Shown here one piece after another: positions 48,501 to 54,923 of a stretch of DNA of 64,000 nucleotides. The DNA comes from Hofstenia miamia (taxonomy: Eukaryota > Xenacoelomorpha > Acoela): assembly GCA_004352715.1 (NCBI GenBank), contig SCFE01000083.1, positions 656,918-720,917 on the forward strand, in the 5' to 3' direction. The notes under the pieces are model-generated. The model was not told where the DNA came from. It did no database searches and saw nothing but the letters and a program-made list of their open reading frames with translations. A program made the translations under genes and the position numbers. Every line of letters begins with the position of its first letter. The first letter of the stretch is position 1.

Positions 48501-48740
48501 AATCGCTTTTCTTTTGTTTAAATCCGACCATTTATGCATAAAAACAGGGGTATCCGGCTGAGCAGCCGATGTCGTAATTATAAGCATTCGTATAGACTTT
48601 TCCGTGAAGAAATCCATCATCATGGACTGGTTTTGTTCTATTGAAATACATCTTGAGAATTTTTCAGGCTTTACATTTAAGGCTAACTTACAGTAATTTT
48701 GTAAGTATTCCACTCTAGGATCTGCAGTAATATCTGACAT
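13756..48740 (-). CDS. Axonemal dynein heavy chain, outer-arm beta type, N-terminal part (nine exons)
   Basis: Dynein heavy chains are the ATP-driven motors of cilia and flagella. This gene encodes the start of the tail (DHC_N1), which binds other chains and the doublet microtubule. Nine exons on the minus strand join in phase with GT-AG introns: 48384-48740, 40042-40235, 24599-24788, 24444-24543, 23482-23693, 18760-18996, 18501-18668, 14859-14975 and 13756-14018, about 612 codons. Diagnostic family motifs occur in the right order: DPRVEYLQNYC, TLLPLPPG, ETVIIDWTHQI, PMLNLICLLW, RIVTLLQEIC, LEKFEMGGLKGKLL, FDCLDLND, LDRRLSAVA, RNMPAISGQLKW. The pattern LLQEIC with FDCLD fits the DNAH9/11/17 branch better than inner-arm types, but that is from memory. 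The motor domain (more than 3500 further residues in the family) is not in view; exon 10 was not found. Most of the span is intron filled with transposons. Confidence 0.92.
14019..14858 (-). other. Dynein intron 8
   Basis: 840 bp of AT-rich DNA. I see no gene or repeat in it. Confidence 0.75.
14859..14975 (-). CDS. Dynein heavy chain exon 8
   Basis: 39 codons, phase 0 at both ends: RFDQSLSLFNKNLMDLDRRL, then SAVACEAVTDSTS. This is the family block FxxDxxxFxxxVxxLxRRLAxI. Acceptor TTTTAG, donor GTACCT. Its small size hides it from simple ORF callers. Confidence 0.92.
15099..16289. mobile_element. Non-autonomous hAT-type element carrying a LINE tail
   Basis: The left end CAGGGTGAAAAACGGGTCGG and the inverse of the right end (CAGAGTGATAAGCGATTCAG, then CCCGACCCG) are imperfect terminal inverted repeats starting with CAG. 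They are flanked by an exact 8-bp direct repeat ATATACAG at 15091-15098 and 16290-16297. An 8-bp duplication with CAG ends is the signature of hAT transposons. No hAT transposase is inside; the inside from about 15425 to 16080 is the 3-prime part of a LINE in the plus direction. Total length 1191 bp. Confidence 0.8.
15425..16080 (+). pseudogene. LINE 3-prime fragment inside the hAT-type element
   Basis: Broken frames give VSYILPILMYGSPV and, after a stop, KDCIKLLEKFQN, then FLRRTENVLLNAEKIRPQLS, the usual C-terminal parts of a non-LTR RT protein. Stops occur every few dozen codons. It either inserted into the hAT-type element or was captured by it. Confidence 0.6.
17099..18070. other. Assembly gap (972 N)
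   Basis: The gap follows directly on a (TA)n tract (about 17068-17098) and removes most of a Tc1 element. Confidence 0.99.
18071..18434 (-). pseudogene. Tc1-like transposase, N-terminal fragment with left terminal repeat
   Basis: On the minus strand the ATG at 18232 opens a helix-turn-helix region: QTKRAQIHILHKEGYNYHAI and SVSSVSTSVTRYQQLQNF, the paired-like DNA-binding domain of Tc1 transposases. About 200 bp upstream, CAGTACTGGCCAAACGTTTG at 18434 next to a TA dinucleotide is a typical Tc1 terminal repeat. The frame is intact for 54 codons, then enters the 972-base gap, so the catalytic part cannot be judged. It lies in the same direction as the dynein gene, in intron 7. Confidence 0.8.
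18501..18668 (-). CDS. Dynein heavy chain exon 7
   Basis: 56 codons, phase 0 at both ends, with YDKLEKFEMGGLKGKLLSNQ and KFDCLDLNDK. The LEKxExGGxKGxxL and YDxLD blocks are among the most conserved in the DHC_N1 domain. It follows exon 6 after a 91-bp intron. Confidence 0.95.
18760..18996 (-). CDS. Dynein heavy chain exon 6
   Basis: 79 codons, phase 0 at both ends, with FLDSSSLMQMEPEDGLFKIL and then WDFTPELVFSEFDNLYERL, equivalent to the family pattern WxFxxxxVFxRxDxFLxRLxxI. Acceptor TTTAG, donor GTAAAT. Spacing to the W motif suits an outer-arm heavy chain. Confidence 0.95.
19466..20305 (+). pseudogene. Degenerate Tc1-like element, cut by a gap
   Basis: CTGAACAAAAGTATTCAGAC near 19470 and GGACAAAAGTATTGAGACAT near 19665 look like Tc1-type terminal repeats of two overlapping or nested copies. 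At 20190-20260 the plus frame reads VISSDESKIELCF, equivalent to the catalytic FSDESxF block with the first Asp. The region before it is too broken to read fully. The rest lies in the gap at 20306-21205. Confidence 0.55.
20306..21205. other. Assembly gap (900 N)
   Basis: Undetermined bases in dynein intron 5; they hide the end of a Tc1-like copy. Confidence 0.99.
21479..21700 (+). pseudogene. LINE RT fragment, near-identical to the one at 38704
   Basis: The frame reads YLEDRF, a TAA stop, CVTINGFKSNLL, GIPQGSVLGPLL and LPYLFADDV, the RT block around the catalytic FADD. Over about 190 bp only one base (near 21640) differs from 38704-38895, and both share the TAA stop. It ends abruptly on both sides. 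Confidence 0.85.
23482..23693 (-). CDS. Dynein heavy chain exon 5
   Basis: It encodes LYEAHEINRYLSPLSFIFED and PMLNLICLLWVKCRYY, RIVTLLQEIC: the EAxxINxYLxPL and HxICLIWxxxxYYxxxxRIVxLLQEICN blocks. The first two bases complete an Ala codon with the last base of exon 4, so the junction is in phase. Donor GTAAGT, phase 0. Confidence 0.95.
23694..24443 (-). other. Dynein intron 4
   Basis: A 750-bp intron. A chance frame at 24206-24427 reads FIWNENSNYYQ, which resembles a dynein motif, but it begins after a stop, has no acceptor upstream, and the true counterpart (ICLLWVKCRYY) is in exon 5. Confidence 0.8.
24444..24543 (-). CDS. Dynein heavy chain exon 4
   Basis: A 100-nt exon encoding MKDPRIKRMAEMLEKSKSSY and a further 13 residues, the family block after the FW motif. 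It is separated from exon 3 by a 55-bp intron (24544-24598), the shortest in the gene. Donor GTATCA, phase 1 out. Confidence 0.93.
24599..24788 (-). CDS. Dynein heavy chain exon 3
   Basis: It encodes YSIETVIIDWTHQINLIL and FLEIAFWKKRAKNLLNIFDQ, matching the family pattern IExxVIxWSxQI ... ExxFWxxRxxNLxxIxxQL. Acceptor TGTTTAG at 24790-24789, donor GTTTGA after CAG. Phase 2 in, 0 out. Confidence 0.95.
24822..25113 (-). mobile_element. Truncated copy of a hAT-type MITE
   Basis: Read on the minus strand this matches the element at 52428: it begins AGACTTGTCAATGAGCCGAG, continues with GAGCCGAGCTTGAGC, GCTTGTTAATTTGAT and AGATTTTATGTGGAGC, then stops matching about 33 bp before the acceptor of dynein exon 3. 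The end carrying the other terminal repeat is missing. Confidence 0.75.
25624..25854. mobile_element. hAT-type MITE (CAGTGGTTCTCAA ends)
   Basis: The left end CAGTGGTTCTCAACCTTTTT and the inverse of the right end (CGAGTGGTTCTCAATAGGGG) form inverted repeats of a type very common in animal hAT MITEs. Length about 230 bp, no coding capacity. The expected 8-bp target duplication is not conserved. Confidence 0.75.
25855..31022. other. Intron 2 DNA without genes
   Basis: AT-rich DNA with (TA)n tracts at 26271-26350, 28019-28075, 30028-30054 and 30544-30572. A phrase ACCTATAGCTCCA is repeated near 29140 and 29325. At 29750-29900 the minus strand has a GC-richer patch with GTGGCCAGAGTTAGAGGCGC, which faintly resembles a tRNA A box, but no B box follows at the right distance. 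A broken RT-like frame may exist near 27660-27860. None of these supports a gene. Confidence 0.5.
31023..31282 (+). mobile_element. Possible hAT-type element end, cut by a gap
   Basis: CAGAGCTGCAACAGTGCTTT is followed by several copies of CCGTGCCGTGC, with another copy near 31090. A CAG start with GC-rich subterminal repeats resembles the hAT-type ends at 15099 and 52428. The other end would lie in or beyond the gap at 31283, so this is tentative. Confidence 0.35.
31283..32282. other. Assembly gap (1000 N)
   Basis: Undetermined bases in dynein intron 2; a (TA)n tract begins right after it at 32283. Confidence 0.99.
34628..35222 (-). mobile_element. Mariner/Tc1-superfamily deletion derivative inside the LINE
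   Basis: The left end CAGGGTACCCATAAAGTCTT and the inverse of the right end (AGGGTGTCCACAAAGTCTTT) are long terminal inverted repeats; the match continues through AGACAATTT and AAATTCATTAA. TA bases adjoin both ends. On the minus strand 34747-34944 gives the C-terminal part of a mariner-type transposase: DFFLWGYVKDVVY and NGAHIEIY at the end. The N-terminal and most catalytic parts are missing, so at about 595 bp it is an internally deleted, non-autonomous copy. The insertion splits the RT frame of the LINE. Confidence 0.85.
35244..35367. other. Assembly gap (124 N) between (TA)n tracts
   Basis: (TA)n runs at 35221-35243 and 35368-35387 flank the gap. The gap is probably a long TA microsatellite that could not be assembled. 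Confidence 0.95.
35640..37720 (+). pseudogene. LINE of a second type, with a 757-bp assembly duplication
   Basis: Broken frames give KAFVRPITKIRNP, LRPISITPVIARCFE, LELSKAFDRVPHQ, GAPQGSVSDPT and IKFANDKY, the RT blocks in order, then GVAINNRLSFDPNIE and KARQNLYFLLKLK of the C-terminal part (37301-37516). The catalytic FADD is FAND here. The block 35732-36488 is repeated exactly at 36490-37246 across a single N, so this LINE is really one copy. RPISITP and the YFLLKLK tail separate it from the CR1-like copies. Confidence 0.8.
37790..38520 (-). pseudogene. LINE 3-prime half on the minus strand
   Basis: On the minus strand: RSNGLQINELKTADLGINTT near 38480-38420, then GYAKNQLKIIYTSYIQSKLV near 38160, and 37847-38050 with KHCVLLPYSKTELGK and FYGAKLYNNL. 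These are the RT thumb and C-terminal end (RTxxGxxxFxxxGAxxWNxLP pattern). Several stops break it. It is the only LINE in the dynein introns lying in the gene's own direction. Confidence 0.75.
38546..39860 (+). pseudogene. CR1-like LINE, 5-prime truncated
   Basis: It starts inside the RT: FAKACDSVPHNRLYLKLSQF, GGSLLKLFRSYLEDRF, a TAA stop, then GIPQGSVLGPLL and LPYLFADDV. The C-terminal part follows in broken frames up to about 39600 (RNLEQFQSRC, GNYKDRPHK). The 3-prime end is near 39840-39860, where TGCTACTACTATTACTAAGG stands. The block 38704-38895 is shared with 21479. Confidence 0.8.
40042..40235 (-). CDS. Dynein heavy chain exon 2
   Basis: The exon encodes ICIPLLSNRKNTDSWPKLL and VTLLPLPPGIEKIK, the family blocks for the second part of the tail, ending in an acidic run EDDDDK. 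Acceptor TTTTAG and donor GTAATA. It is 194 nt, phase 0 in and phase 2 out, which matches exon 3. It is too short for simple ORF callers because the coding frame lies opposite a longer chance frame. Confidence 0.92.
41309..41498. repeat. 95-bp tandem duplication
   Basis: The unit at 41309-41403 (TTACTGTCTATATTGATAG start) is repeated at 41404-41498 with one visible change (CAAGTCTG to CAAATCTG). The unit itself has inverted words GATAG and CTATC. It lies in dynein intron 1. Confidence 0.85.
42858..43264. mobile_element. MITE with AGAGACCG ends and TTGCGTTAAA subterminal repeats
   Basis: The left end AGAGACCGGATAAAGTTGCG and the inverse of the right end (AGAGACCGAATAAAGTTGCG) form terminal inverted repeats. 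The inside contains many TTGCGT words in both orientations. A copy of the LINE without the insertion at 43519-43540 (TTATTTATTAGCAGCAAGC) shows the empty site; ATTAG appears on both sides of the insertion, suggesting a 5-bp duplication. No coding capacity; superfamily not recognised. Confidence 0.85.
43456..44220. other. Mis-ordered or allelic contig pieces joined by single Ns
   Basis: The piece 43457-43852 repeats 42784-43430 but lacks the MITE, lacks about 12 bases (CTGTGGCGACT region) and has about 200 extra bases. The piece 43854-44219 repeats 44411-44776. The end at 43431-43455 overlaps 44221-44245 exactly. So both pieces are alternative versions of flanking sequence, not real extra DNA in tandem. 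Confidence 0.85.
46680..47330 (+). pseudogene. LINE 3-prime fragment of another type
   Basis: The open frame 46776-47081 has LKSAGIPEFDLFGVYISLIS and SFLEYCGCV, then after a stop HIQLPESQSKKCEQITN and further broken pieces. This is the LxxAGxxxxDLxxxYxSxIRSxLEYxxxVWH pattern of RT C-terminal regions. It does not resemble the CR1-like copies closely and lies between the 3-prime end of one LINE and dynein exon 1. Confidence 0.7.
48384..48740 (-). CDS. Dynein heavy chain exon 1 (start codon)
   Basis: The ATG at 48740-48738 opens MSDITADPRVEYLQNYC, and DPRVEFLQ-like starts are typical of axonemal heavy chains, so this start is well supported. It encodes 119 codons including KAIYLIKRSKCDDIPSSN and LLLRGDVSSEFL, the usual KxxYFxK and GD blocks. 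The donor GTAAGT follows codon 119 (VND) in phase 0. Confidence 0.92.
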
Positions 48741-50417
48741 TCCCGCATTACAATTGCAGTGTCAATTCCCGCAAACAAATTGCAATTATTAATAAAATTA
48801 ATAAGATTTAGTAGAATGATTCCAGTTAATATGTTAGATCTACATTTAATTAAACGTATTGCATTGAAATACATTAGTCTATGTAGCCAATCACGGCATT
48901 AATTTTTAATATTTATTTGGGAACTTTGTTGAGAAAATAACGCACAAATTCAATTTAAAACTAATTGAGCTTGTATATACTAAAATGACATCTTTAAAGA
49001 ACACTTTAAGTAGTTTACAGTGAATTATAAAGACAAATTGGGAAGAACCAATTTACTTTAAAGTATCTTCAAACATAAATGTTAAAATCAAGTAAAACTT
49101 ATGTTGGGAAGTTGAATAGATTTTTCTTTTTGTTTCAACAATAGAAAAAACTAGAAAGACTTCAAGTGGCATTGTGATGGATTTGATGAACAGATGGCTA
49201 CTATACTGGAATTAAATAATAATAGGGTAATGAAATTGTGTATAGCAATAAGTTCTAATACATTTTCGTGGGTGATTTTATTTAACTTTTCGGGGTTGAT
49301 TCCGGCTATGTATTTCATCTTTCGGCACGAAAATAGACTGTTTCGGCAAAATTTATATTTGCGTGTTATATAATATAATATATAAATGACCTACATTTAT
49401 AAAATGCACGAACAGCTCCAAATTCAGTAAATGTCGAGATTTTTTACTCTTGGACAATAGTAGCTGTATAACATACTTGTAAACTGTGTTAATGAAAACA
49501 AATATGGTTGGTGCTTCATAGATCCGTAAAGTTTTCCTAGAAGAGATGCGTAAAATGTATCGCCATTGTGATCCGTTTCATCAAATTCCAAGTTAAAATC
49601 ATCCAATCCTTTAATAATTTCCATGAATTTCCTATTTTTTTATTATATTTTTGAAAAGTATAGTTCGTTGTCAGAGAACTGACACTCGGTATAGATGGCA
49701 TGAAATTTGTTTCAATGTTTTTCGTTGGCTAGAGCATTAAGTGGCAGTCCTGCTGTAATGATAGTAGTAGTTTTAGTAGTAACATATCGATGACAGCCAT
49801 ATACTACCAATTCAATAATTTCCACATTAATGATTGCTCTTATTTAGAACCGGCAGGGCGGATGCAGAAAAATTTTTTAGAGGGGGCCCAATTAAGAATA
49901 AAATGTTAAGTGAATAATTGGGTACTAGGGAGGGCATAAAACTATTCAATTTTTAATTTTTAAAATTCATTATTATGTACGAACTTCACCACCATCTACT
50001 GACTTCAAAAATGGAATAAGAAACAGAATTCGTGCATTTTCAGAATTCAGCATATTTTTTTACAAATACCGCTTTAATAATGGCATGTTTTGGTTTTAGC
50101 AGATTTTGGCATTATGCAAAATAGACCAATGTTATAAAATTAAATAAATTGCAAAAATTTCACCTAATGGTATGAATGTGTACTTCGTCTCTAATTCAAT
50201 CAACATTGTTAAATATGTTTATAAAATTAAAGAAAATAAACTAATTCAGAAGTGTAAAACTCTTGTTAAAATAAATAAATTCTAAAATTAAAATAATTGT
50301 GCAGAGTTTTGGTGATGGCACACAAATTTGTTTTTGGATTTTTTGGAGTAGGTGCATGGTGTTGAATTTGAGTACAAAAAATTTGACCAACCCTACTGAG
50401 TATTGTCGAGTACAGTT
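48741..50417. other. Region upstream of the dynein start codon
   Basis: It should contain the 5-prime UTR and promoter of the dynein gene, but I recognise no core promoter element. An open frame on the minus strand at 49424-49624 (ATG at 49624, 66 codons, GKLYGSMKHQPYLF) has fairly normal codon use and a possible donor GTATGT inside; it may be an exon of an upstream gene or chance. The rest is AT-rich; near 49860 there is a G-rich patch. Confidence 0.4.
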
Positions 50418-52307
50418 CAGGGTGATTTATGATTTTATTCTATTATAATCAAATCAACTGATTTTAATAGAAAATAATTAAATCTTGATTATAATTATTG
50501 AAAATATAAATATCTCGCCTCATTTTTATTTCTGTGTACTGTAAATTTCATGTTCTCAAGGTCGAGCTTAACAGTAAGAACTCGGGGTCTGTACAAGTCT
50601 ATTATGCGGTACAGCAAAAATTGCTTAATTATCACAATGCTAATATTGTTTTTTATTATTTCTCTACTTTTTGTTTAATTGATTATCTATTTTTCTAAAA
50701 CAAAAATTTTATTCAACTAGTTGTTAATTTCAAAAAGATTTGAGCCATACAACACAGATAATTACAGTAATTACATTATTACTGAAGTTTACTATTTCAA
50801 ATAATTTTGAATGACGAAGTTCCACTTCATCATCCAGACCTTGACTCATTGAGCACGACCTACACTACTTATATTTGGCTGCAAAAAAAATGAGACTGAA
50901 CACCTATTTTTCACGCTTTGTGGAAACGTATTGAGACGTTTTAGAGGAAAACTATAAAAATAAAAGACAACGAGAATTTTGTGAACTTTAAAATGGTCAA
51001 ACAAAAAAGTTAATTAATTGAACTGGTACTTCGTAATTATTTGAAAAAGCTTACTAAACAAATTGTTTTGGTTTGCAAAGTTTCTACTTAATTTCTTTGA
51101 AATGGAAACGTTGGAACAGCTTGAAAACGCCTTTGCGACATCGCGAATTTCTCGATCCAGTTATTTTCGAAAGCTGAAAAAAATTCGACAAGGAGAATCT
51201 TTTAAAAGAAGAAAAGGAAGTGGACGCCCTCGAAAAATTATTGGAAAATTCATTCAGAAAACAGTCGCAATTGCTCTCAAAAATCCCTATATTTCTGGGA
51301 AAAAAATTGCAAACCGACTTCAAACTGAAGCCGACATCTCTGTGCATGAAACCACAGTTCAGAGAACACTGAAAAAAAGTGGAGTTACAAAAATTGGCAG
51401 AAAAAATCGACTTCTGATTACAAAAGAACATCAAGAAAAAAGATTAAATTTCGTGAAAGAATGGAAAGACTACACTTTTGAAGATGTTTGGATAACTGAT
51501 GAGTGCGTATTTCAACTACACAGAAACAAAGTACAAGTATGGTCGTCAAAGAAATGTCCAAGACCAACAAAAGCGGTTCCAAAGTTCGACCAAAAAATTA
51601 TGGTTTGGGGAGCAATTTCCTATCGTGGGTTTTATTTGAAAATTTTAGACGGAAAAGCCACAATCGACAGTCAAAGATATTGCCAAATTATAGCTGAATT
51701 TATGCCTTATGCTGATGCTTTATATGATGATGGATGGATTTTTGCAGCCAACTATAGACTTTTGGAGTTTTAAAGTATGAAAATCGTACTTTTTAAGAGA
51801 GCTTTATATCATATCAGGCTCTGCTTTACTGTCTTTAAGATTCTTAAATAAAATTCAATTTCTTTGATTATTTTAAAAAATTATTTTATTAGTAAAATCA
51901 TTAAAATCTTTAATGATTCTGTAATTTTCTTTAATTTCTTTAATTATTTTGCTGAAAATTGAATGTTCTTTAATGTTTTTCAAGAAATTTCGACCAGGGA
52001 AACACTGGTCGAATATCATTAGCATATTAGAATATAGAATAGCCTCATTAGAATATCATGGTGATTTCATTAGCCTCGTACGTAAAACACACTATACAAA
52101 TGCTAAAATGTAATGTTATGTAACACACGCGCTGTTCATTCAATTCGCACATTCGAATTGTTCAAAACAAATCAGTCCTTTTTACACGTGAAAGGCCTGC
52201 ATTAACCATGTATCTAAATCAACCGTTGATTTTGTTTTTAAAAATGTCGATTATAATCCGATTTTAACAGCTTGATTATAATCAGTGATTACAATCAGCC
52301 AAACCTG
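50418..52307. mobile_element. hAT-type element enclosing a Tc1-like transposase
   Basis: The left end CAGGGTGATTTATGATTTTA and the inverse of the right end (CAGGTTTGGCTGATTGTAAT) are imperfect inverted repeats with GATTATAATCA words near both ends. An exact 8-bp direct repeat GTACAGTT flanks it at 50410-50417 and 52308-52315, the hAT hallmark. Inside there is no hAT transposase but a truncated Tc1-like gene (51102-51773) on the plus strand. Near 51990 lies a small inverted repeat CGACCAG...CTGGTCG. Total 1890 bp. Confidence 0.75.
51102..51773 (+). pseudogene. Tc1-like transposase, C-terminally truncated but open
   Basis: From the ATG at 51102 (METLEQLENAFATSR) the frame stays open for 223 codons. 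The N-terminal part has helix-turn-helix features (SRSSYFRKLKKIRQGES and VHETTVQRTLKKSGV); the basic motif RRKGSGRPRK lies between. The catalytic domain starts with VWITDECVFQLHRN (first Asp) and continues with IMVWGAISYRGFYLKI. At DGWIFAANYRLLEF the usual WxFQQDNAxxH, with the second Asp, is replaced by unrelated sequence and a stop, so the second and third acidic residues are gone. Family transposases are about 340 residues. An upstream in-frame start at 51063 is less likely because it adds a hydrophobic tail-like leader. The closest relative in the window is the broken copy at 52960-53800. Confidence 0.85.
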
Positions 52308-52427
52308 GTACAGTTTGGTTCAAAAAAATTAGACTCGCAAAGTCATCTATTCTAACCAGGCTGCATTATATAAATTAACAAAATTCATATCAAATGATAG
52401 ATAATTGAAATGTGTACATCTTATAAC

Positions 52428-52917
52428 CAGACTTGCAACGAGCCGAGCTTCTAACGAGCCGAGCCGAGCTTGAGCAGAGTATTGGATATACAACGAGCCC
52501 AAAACGAGCCGTTTTTAAGCAAACCAAATTTTTAGTGCTGCTTGTTAATTTGATTATGCAGATTTTTCTTATTTTTTCATTCAATATTCCTTACTTTTAA
52601 TCTTATTTTAGAAATGTTTATTAAATAATAGGAAGAGCCATTGAAAAATTCTGAGAGCACAGTATTTAAAAAAAAATATCGAGCTAAAACGAGCCTCATT
52701 AAAAGATTTTATGTGGCGAGCCGACACGAACTTACTCAAAATTTAAACGAGCCGAACCGAGCTTAGAAATTACGGCTCGTTGACAANNNNNNNNNNNNNN
52801 NNNNNNNNNNNNNNNNNNNNNNNNNNNNNNNNNNNNNNNNNNNNNNNNNNNNNNNNNNNNNNNNNNNNNNNNNNNNNNCGAGCCGAGCTTAGAAATTACG
52901 GCTCGTTGACAAGTCTG
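52428..52917. mobile_element. hAT-type MITE with CGAGCC subterminal repeats
   Basis: Left end CAGACTTGCAACGAGCCGAG; inverse of the right end CAGACTTGTCAACGAGCCGT. An exact 8-bp target duplication CTTATAAC stands at 52420-52427 and 52918-52925. The inside is AT-rich with many CGAGCC words and no coding capacity. A 92-base N run (52787-52878) lies near the right end, but the bases on its two sides (CCGAGCTTAGAAATTACGGC) are the same, so the real element is probably only about 365 bp. Confidence 0.88.
52787..52878. other. Assembly gap (92 N), probably spurious
   Basis: About 34 bases before and after the gap are nearly the same, which points to overlapping contig ends that were not merged. Confidence 0.8.
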
Positions 52918-52959
52918 CTTATAACCCAAAAAATTAAATATCGCCGCCAGTAGCAACGC

Positions 52960-53800
52960 AGCGAGAAAATCTATCACCGATACAGTCCACTAAATTTTTT
53001 TAAATCAAAAGAAATTTTTTGCTCCAATTCCAGAATATACTACTTCAACTCAGCAATGCTTTTTGGGATTTTTCTTCTCAACGTCATCCTTGATGATGCT
53101 TCAGATATTTTCAATTGGAGAAAAGACTGGCGAGTTTGCAGGCCCCTGCAAAAATTTAATATTTTGCTCTTCAAAGAAATTTTTGATTTGATGAGAGGTA
53201 TGACAAGTTGCGCCATCCTGTTGTAGTATCCAACCACCAGGAAATAGGCCATTAGCAAATGCAATAAACTACTATAATTTCAATATATTTTTCGCTATTC
53301 ATTTTGTCCCGAATTCACAGATTTTGAGGTAAAACTCTCTGTAACTGAGAGCACCCCAAACCATAATTTGGACTAGGGTTTACATAATGTTTTGACTTGC
53401 AAGACGAATGAAGAAGCCGATTTCTGAATAGCTGGAAAACTGACTCGTCTGTGATAAATATGTTGTCACAGAATCCATCCAGTAAATAGTTTTGGCAGAT
53501 GGAAACATTTTTGCTTTTTTCTTTGTGATTCCAGACACTTCTAGCGCCCTATAGACCGTAGATTTCGAAACTTGCTTCCCCCCTGGCTTGATGAAACCGC
53601 TGAGTTATTTGCAACTTTGATTGTAATGTTTACACAATGCAGTTTTAATTAGACTTTTCCGGTCACTTTCTTTCTCTCTGTCGAAATGTCTTTTTGGAGA
53701 ATCTTGATATTCCTGTAGAAAGTCGCCTTTGACATTTTAACCAGCTTGCGGGAACTTGCAAAATATTTGCAAAATGACTTCAGAGCGCTTATTCAAATTG
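52960..53800 (-). pseudogene. Tc1-like transposase pseudogene
   Basis: On the minus strand, in broken frames: MSKATFYRNIKILQKD (N-terminal part, near 53730), NIFITDESVFQLFRN (near 53450), IMVWGALSYRE (near 53350), GGWILQQDGATCHTSHQIK (near 53240-53190) and NSPVFSPIEN (near 53135). These are the Tc1 blocks with first and second Asp; in the SPDxxPIEN block Asp is Val. Stops interrupt every part. It is related to the copy at 51102 and retains the C-terminal half that the latter has lost. Confidence 0.85.
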
Positions 53801-54241
53801 AAAGAATAATAGGAAGCGGCATCTTTATTCAAATTACGATTTATGTTACACATTATAACATATAAAAGTAGACTGCGTTTTTCTGCATTTCTTTAATAAT
53901 CCTTAAAATACATGAGTTAATATTCGTGAAGGACTTTATAGAAGGGGTAATGAAGCTTTGGCTAATTAAACCCGAGTTTGTACTTATGAAATTTTGTGAT
54001 TGACCCTTTAAACAAATTTGTTTAAACTTCAATTCATAAATTGGTTAAGTAATGCTTTCACCTAGTTTTTGGGAGCATGGTAGGCTTTAAGCATAGCAAG
54101 GAAAGGTACACTTTCATATGTGCTCACAAGAACTGGGTGTTTACATAAGTGCATTCCTTTAATAAATAAAATAATCAAAGCAAGTACAGTATGATGAAAC
54201 GTCAAGTCAATCCAATTGCCATGGAAACAACATCATTCCCC

Positions 54242-54275
<34 letters not shown>

Positions 54276-54923
54276 AAGAAATTGAAAAAATCAAAAAAGA
54301 AATTTAATGTATCACGTTTTCGCTCTACTAGCCTTCATCAGAAAATAACTATTGAACAATTTAAAATGCTATTTATATGTGTTTTGAGTTGTAATTGACG
54401 ATCATTAAGAGAGTGATCAAGGGAAATTTAAAATTGACTGAGTTCTTTAAATATTAAGTGACGGCTTTGATGATTCGATTCATTTTTCAATCAGCTCCAT
54501 GGACAAAGAAAGCAGTTAATAGGTAGAGACTGGTTGAAGCACAATTATTGCATTAATTATTGCAATATTACTTTTTGCAATAAAAATGCATTTAATTTGC
54601 TATTAAGAAAAACTTCCAGAATTTTGCTATTCATTTGTAGATTTATATTATCAAATATTTCTAGTTTCAAATTTATTACAAATGCATTGTGATATTATAA
54701 CGCAAGAACAAGAACATCTTATATGTACGATGTTCTTTTATTAACGTGGTTTACATTTTCTGATTTGAAGTGTTCATCATTGTCATTAATGTATTAATGT
54801 GTTGCAAACAATCACGCGGTGATCTTTTGTACGAATTATGAAATTTCGTTAATATTGAAATTATTAGAGACTCCAAATGTATAGTGTATACATTTTATAA
54901 AATGTAATTGTACTTTTAAAATC
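53801..54923. other. AT-rich DNA without a supported gene
   Basis: No gene is seen. A (TA)n tract is at 54244-54274. The region 53801-54130 may include the 5-prime end of the Tc1-like copy. Confidence 0.5.
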
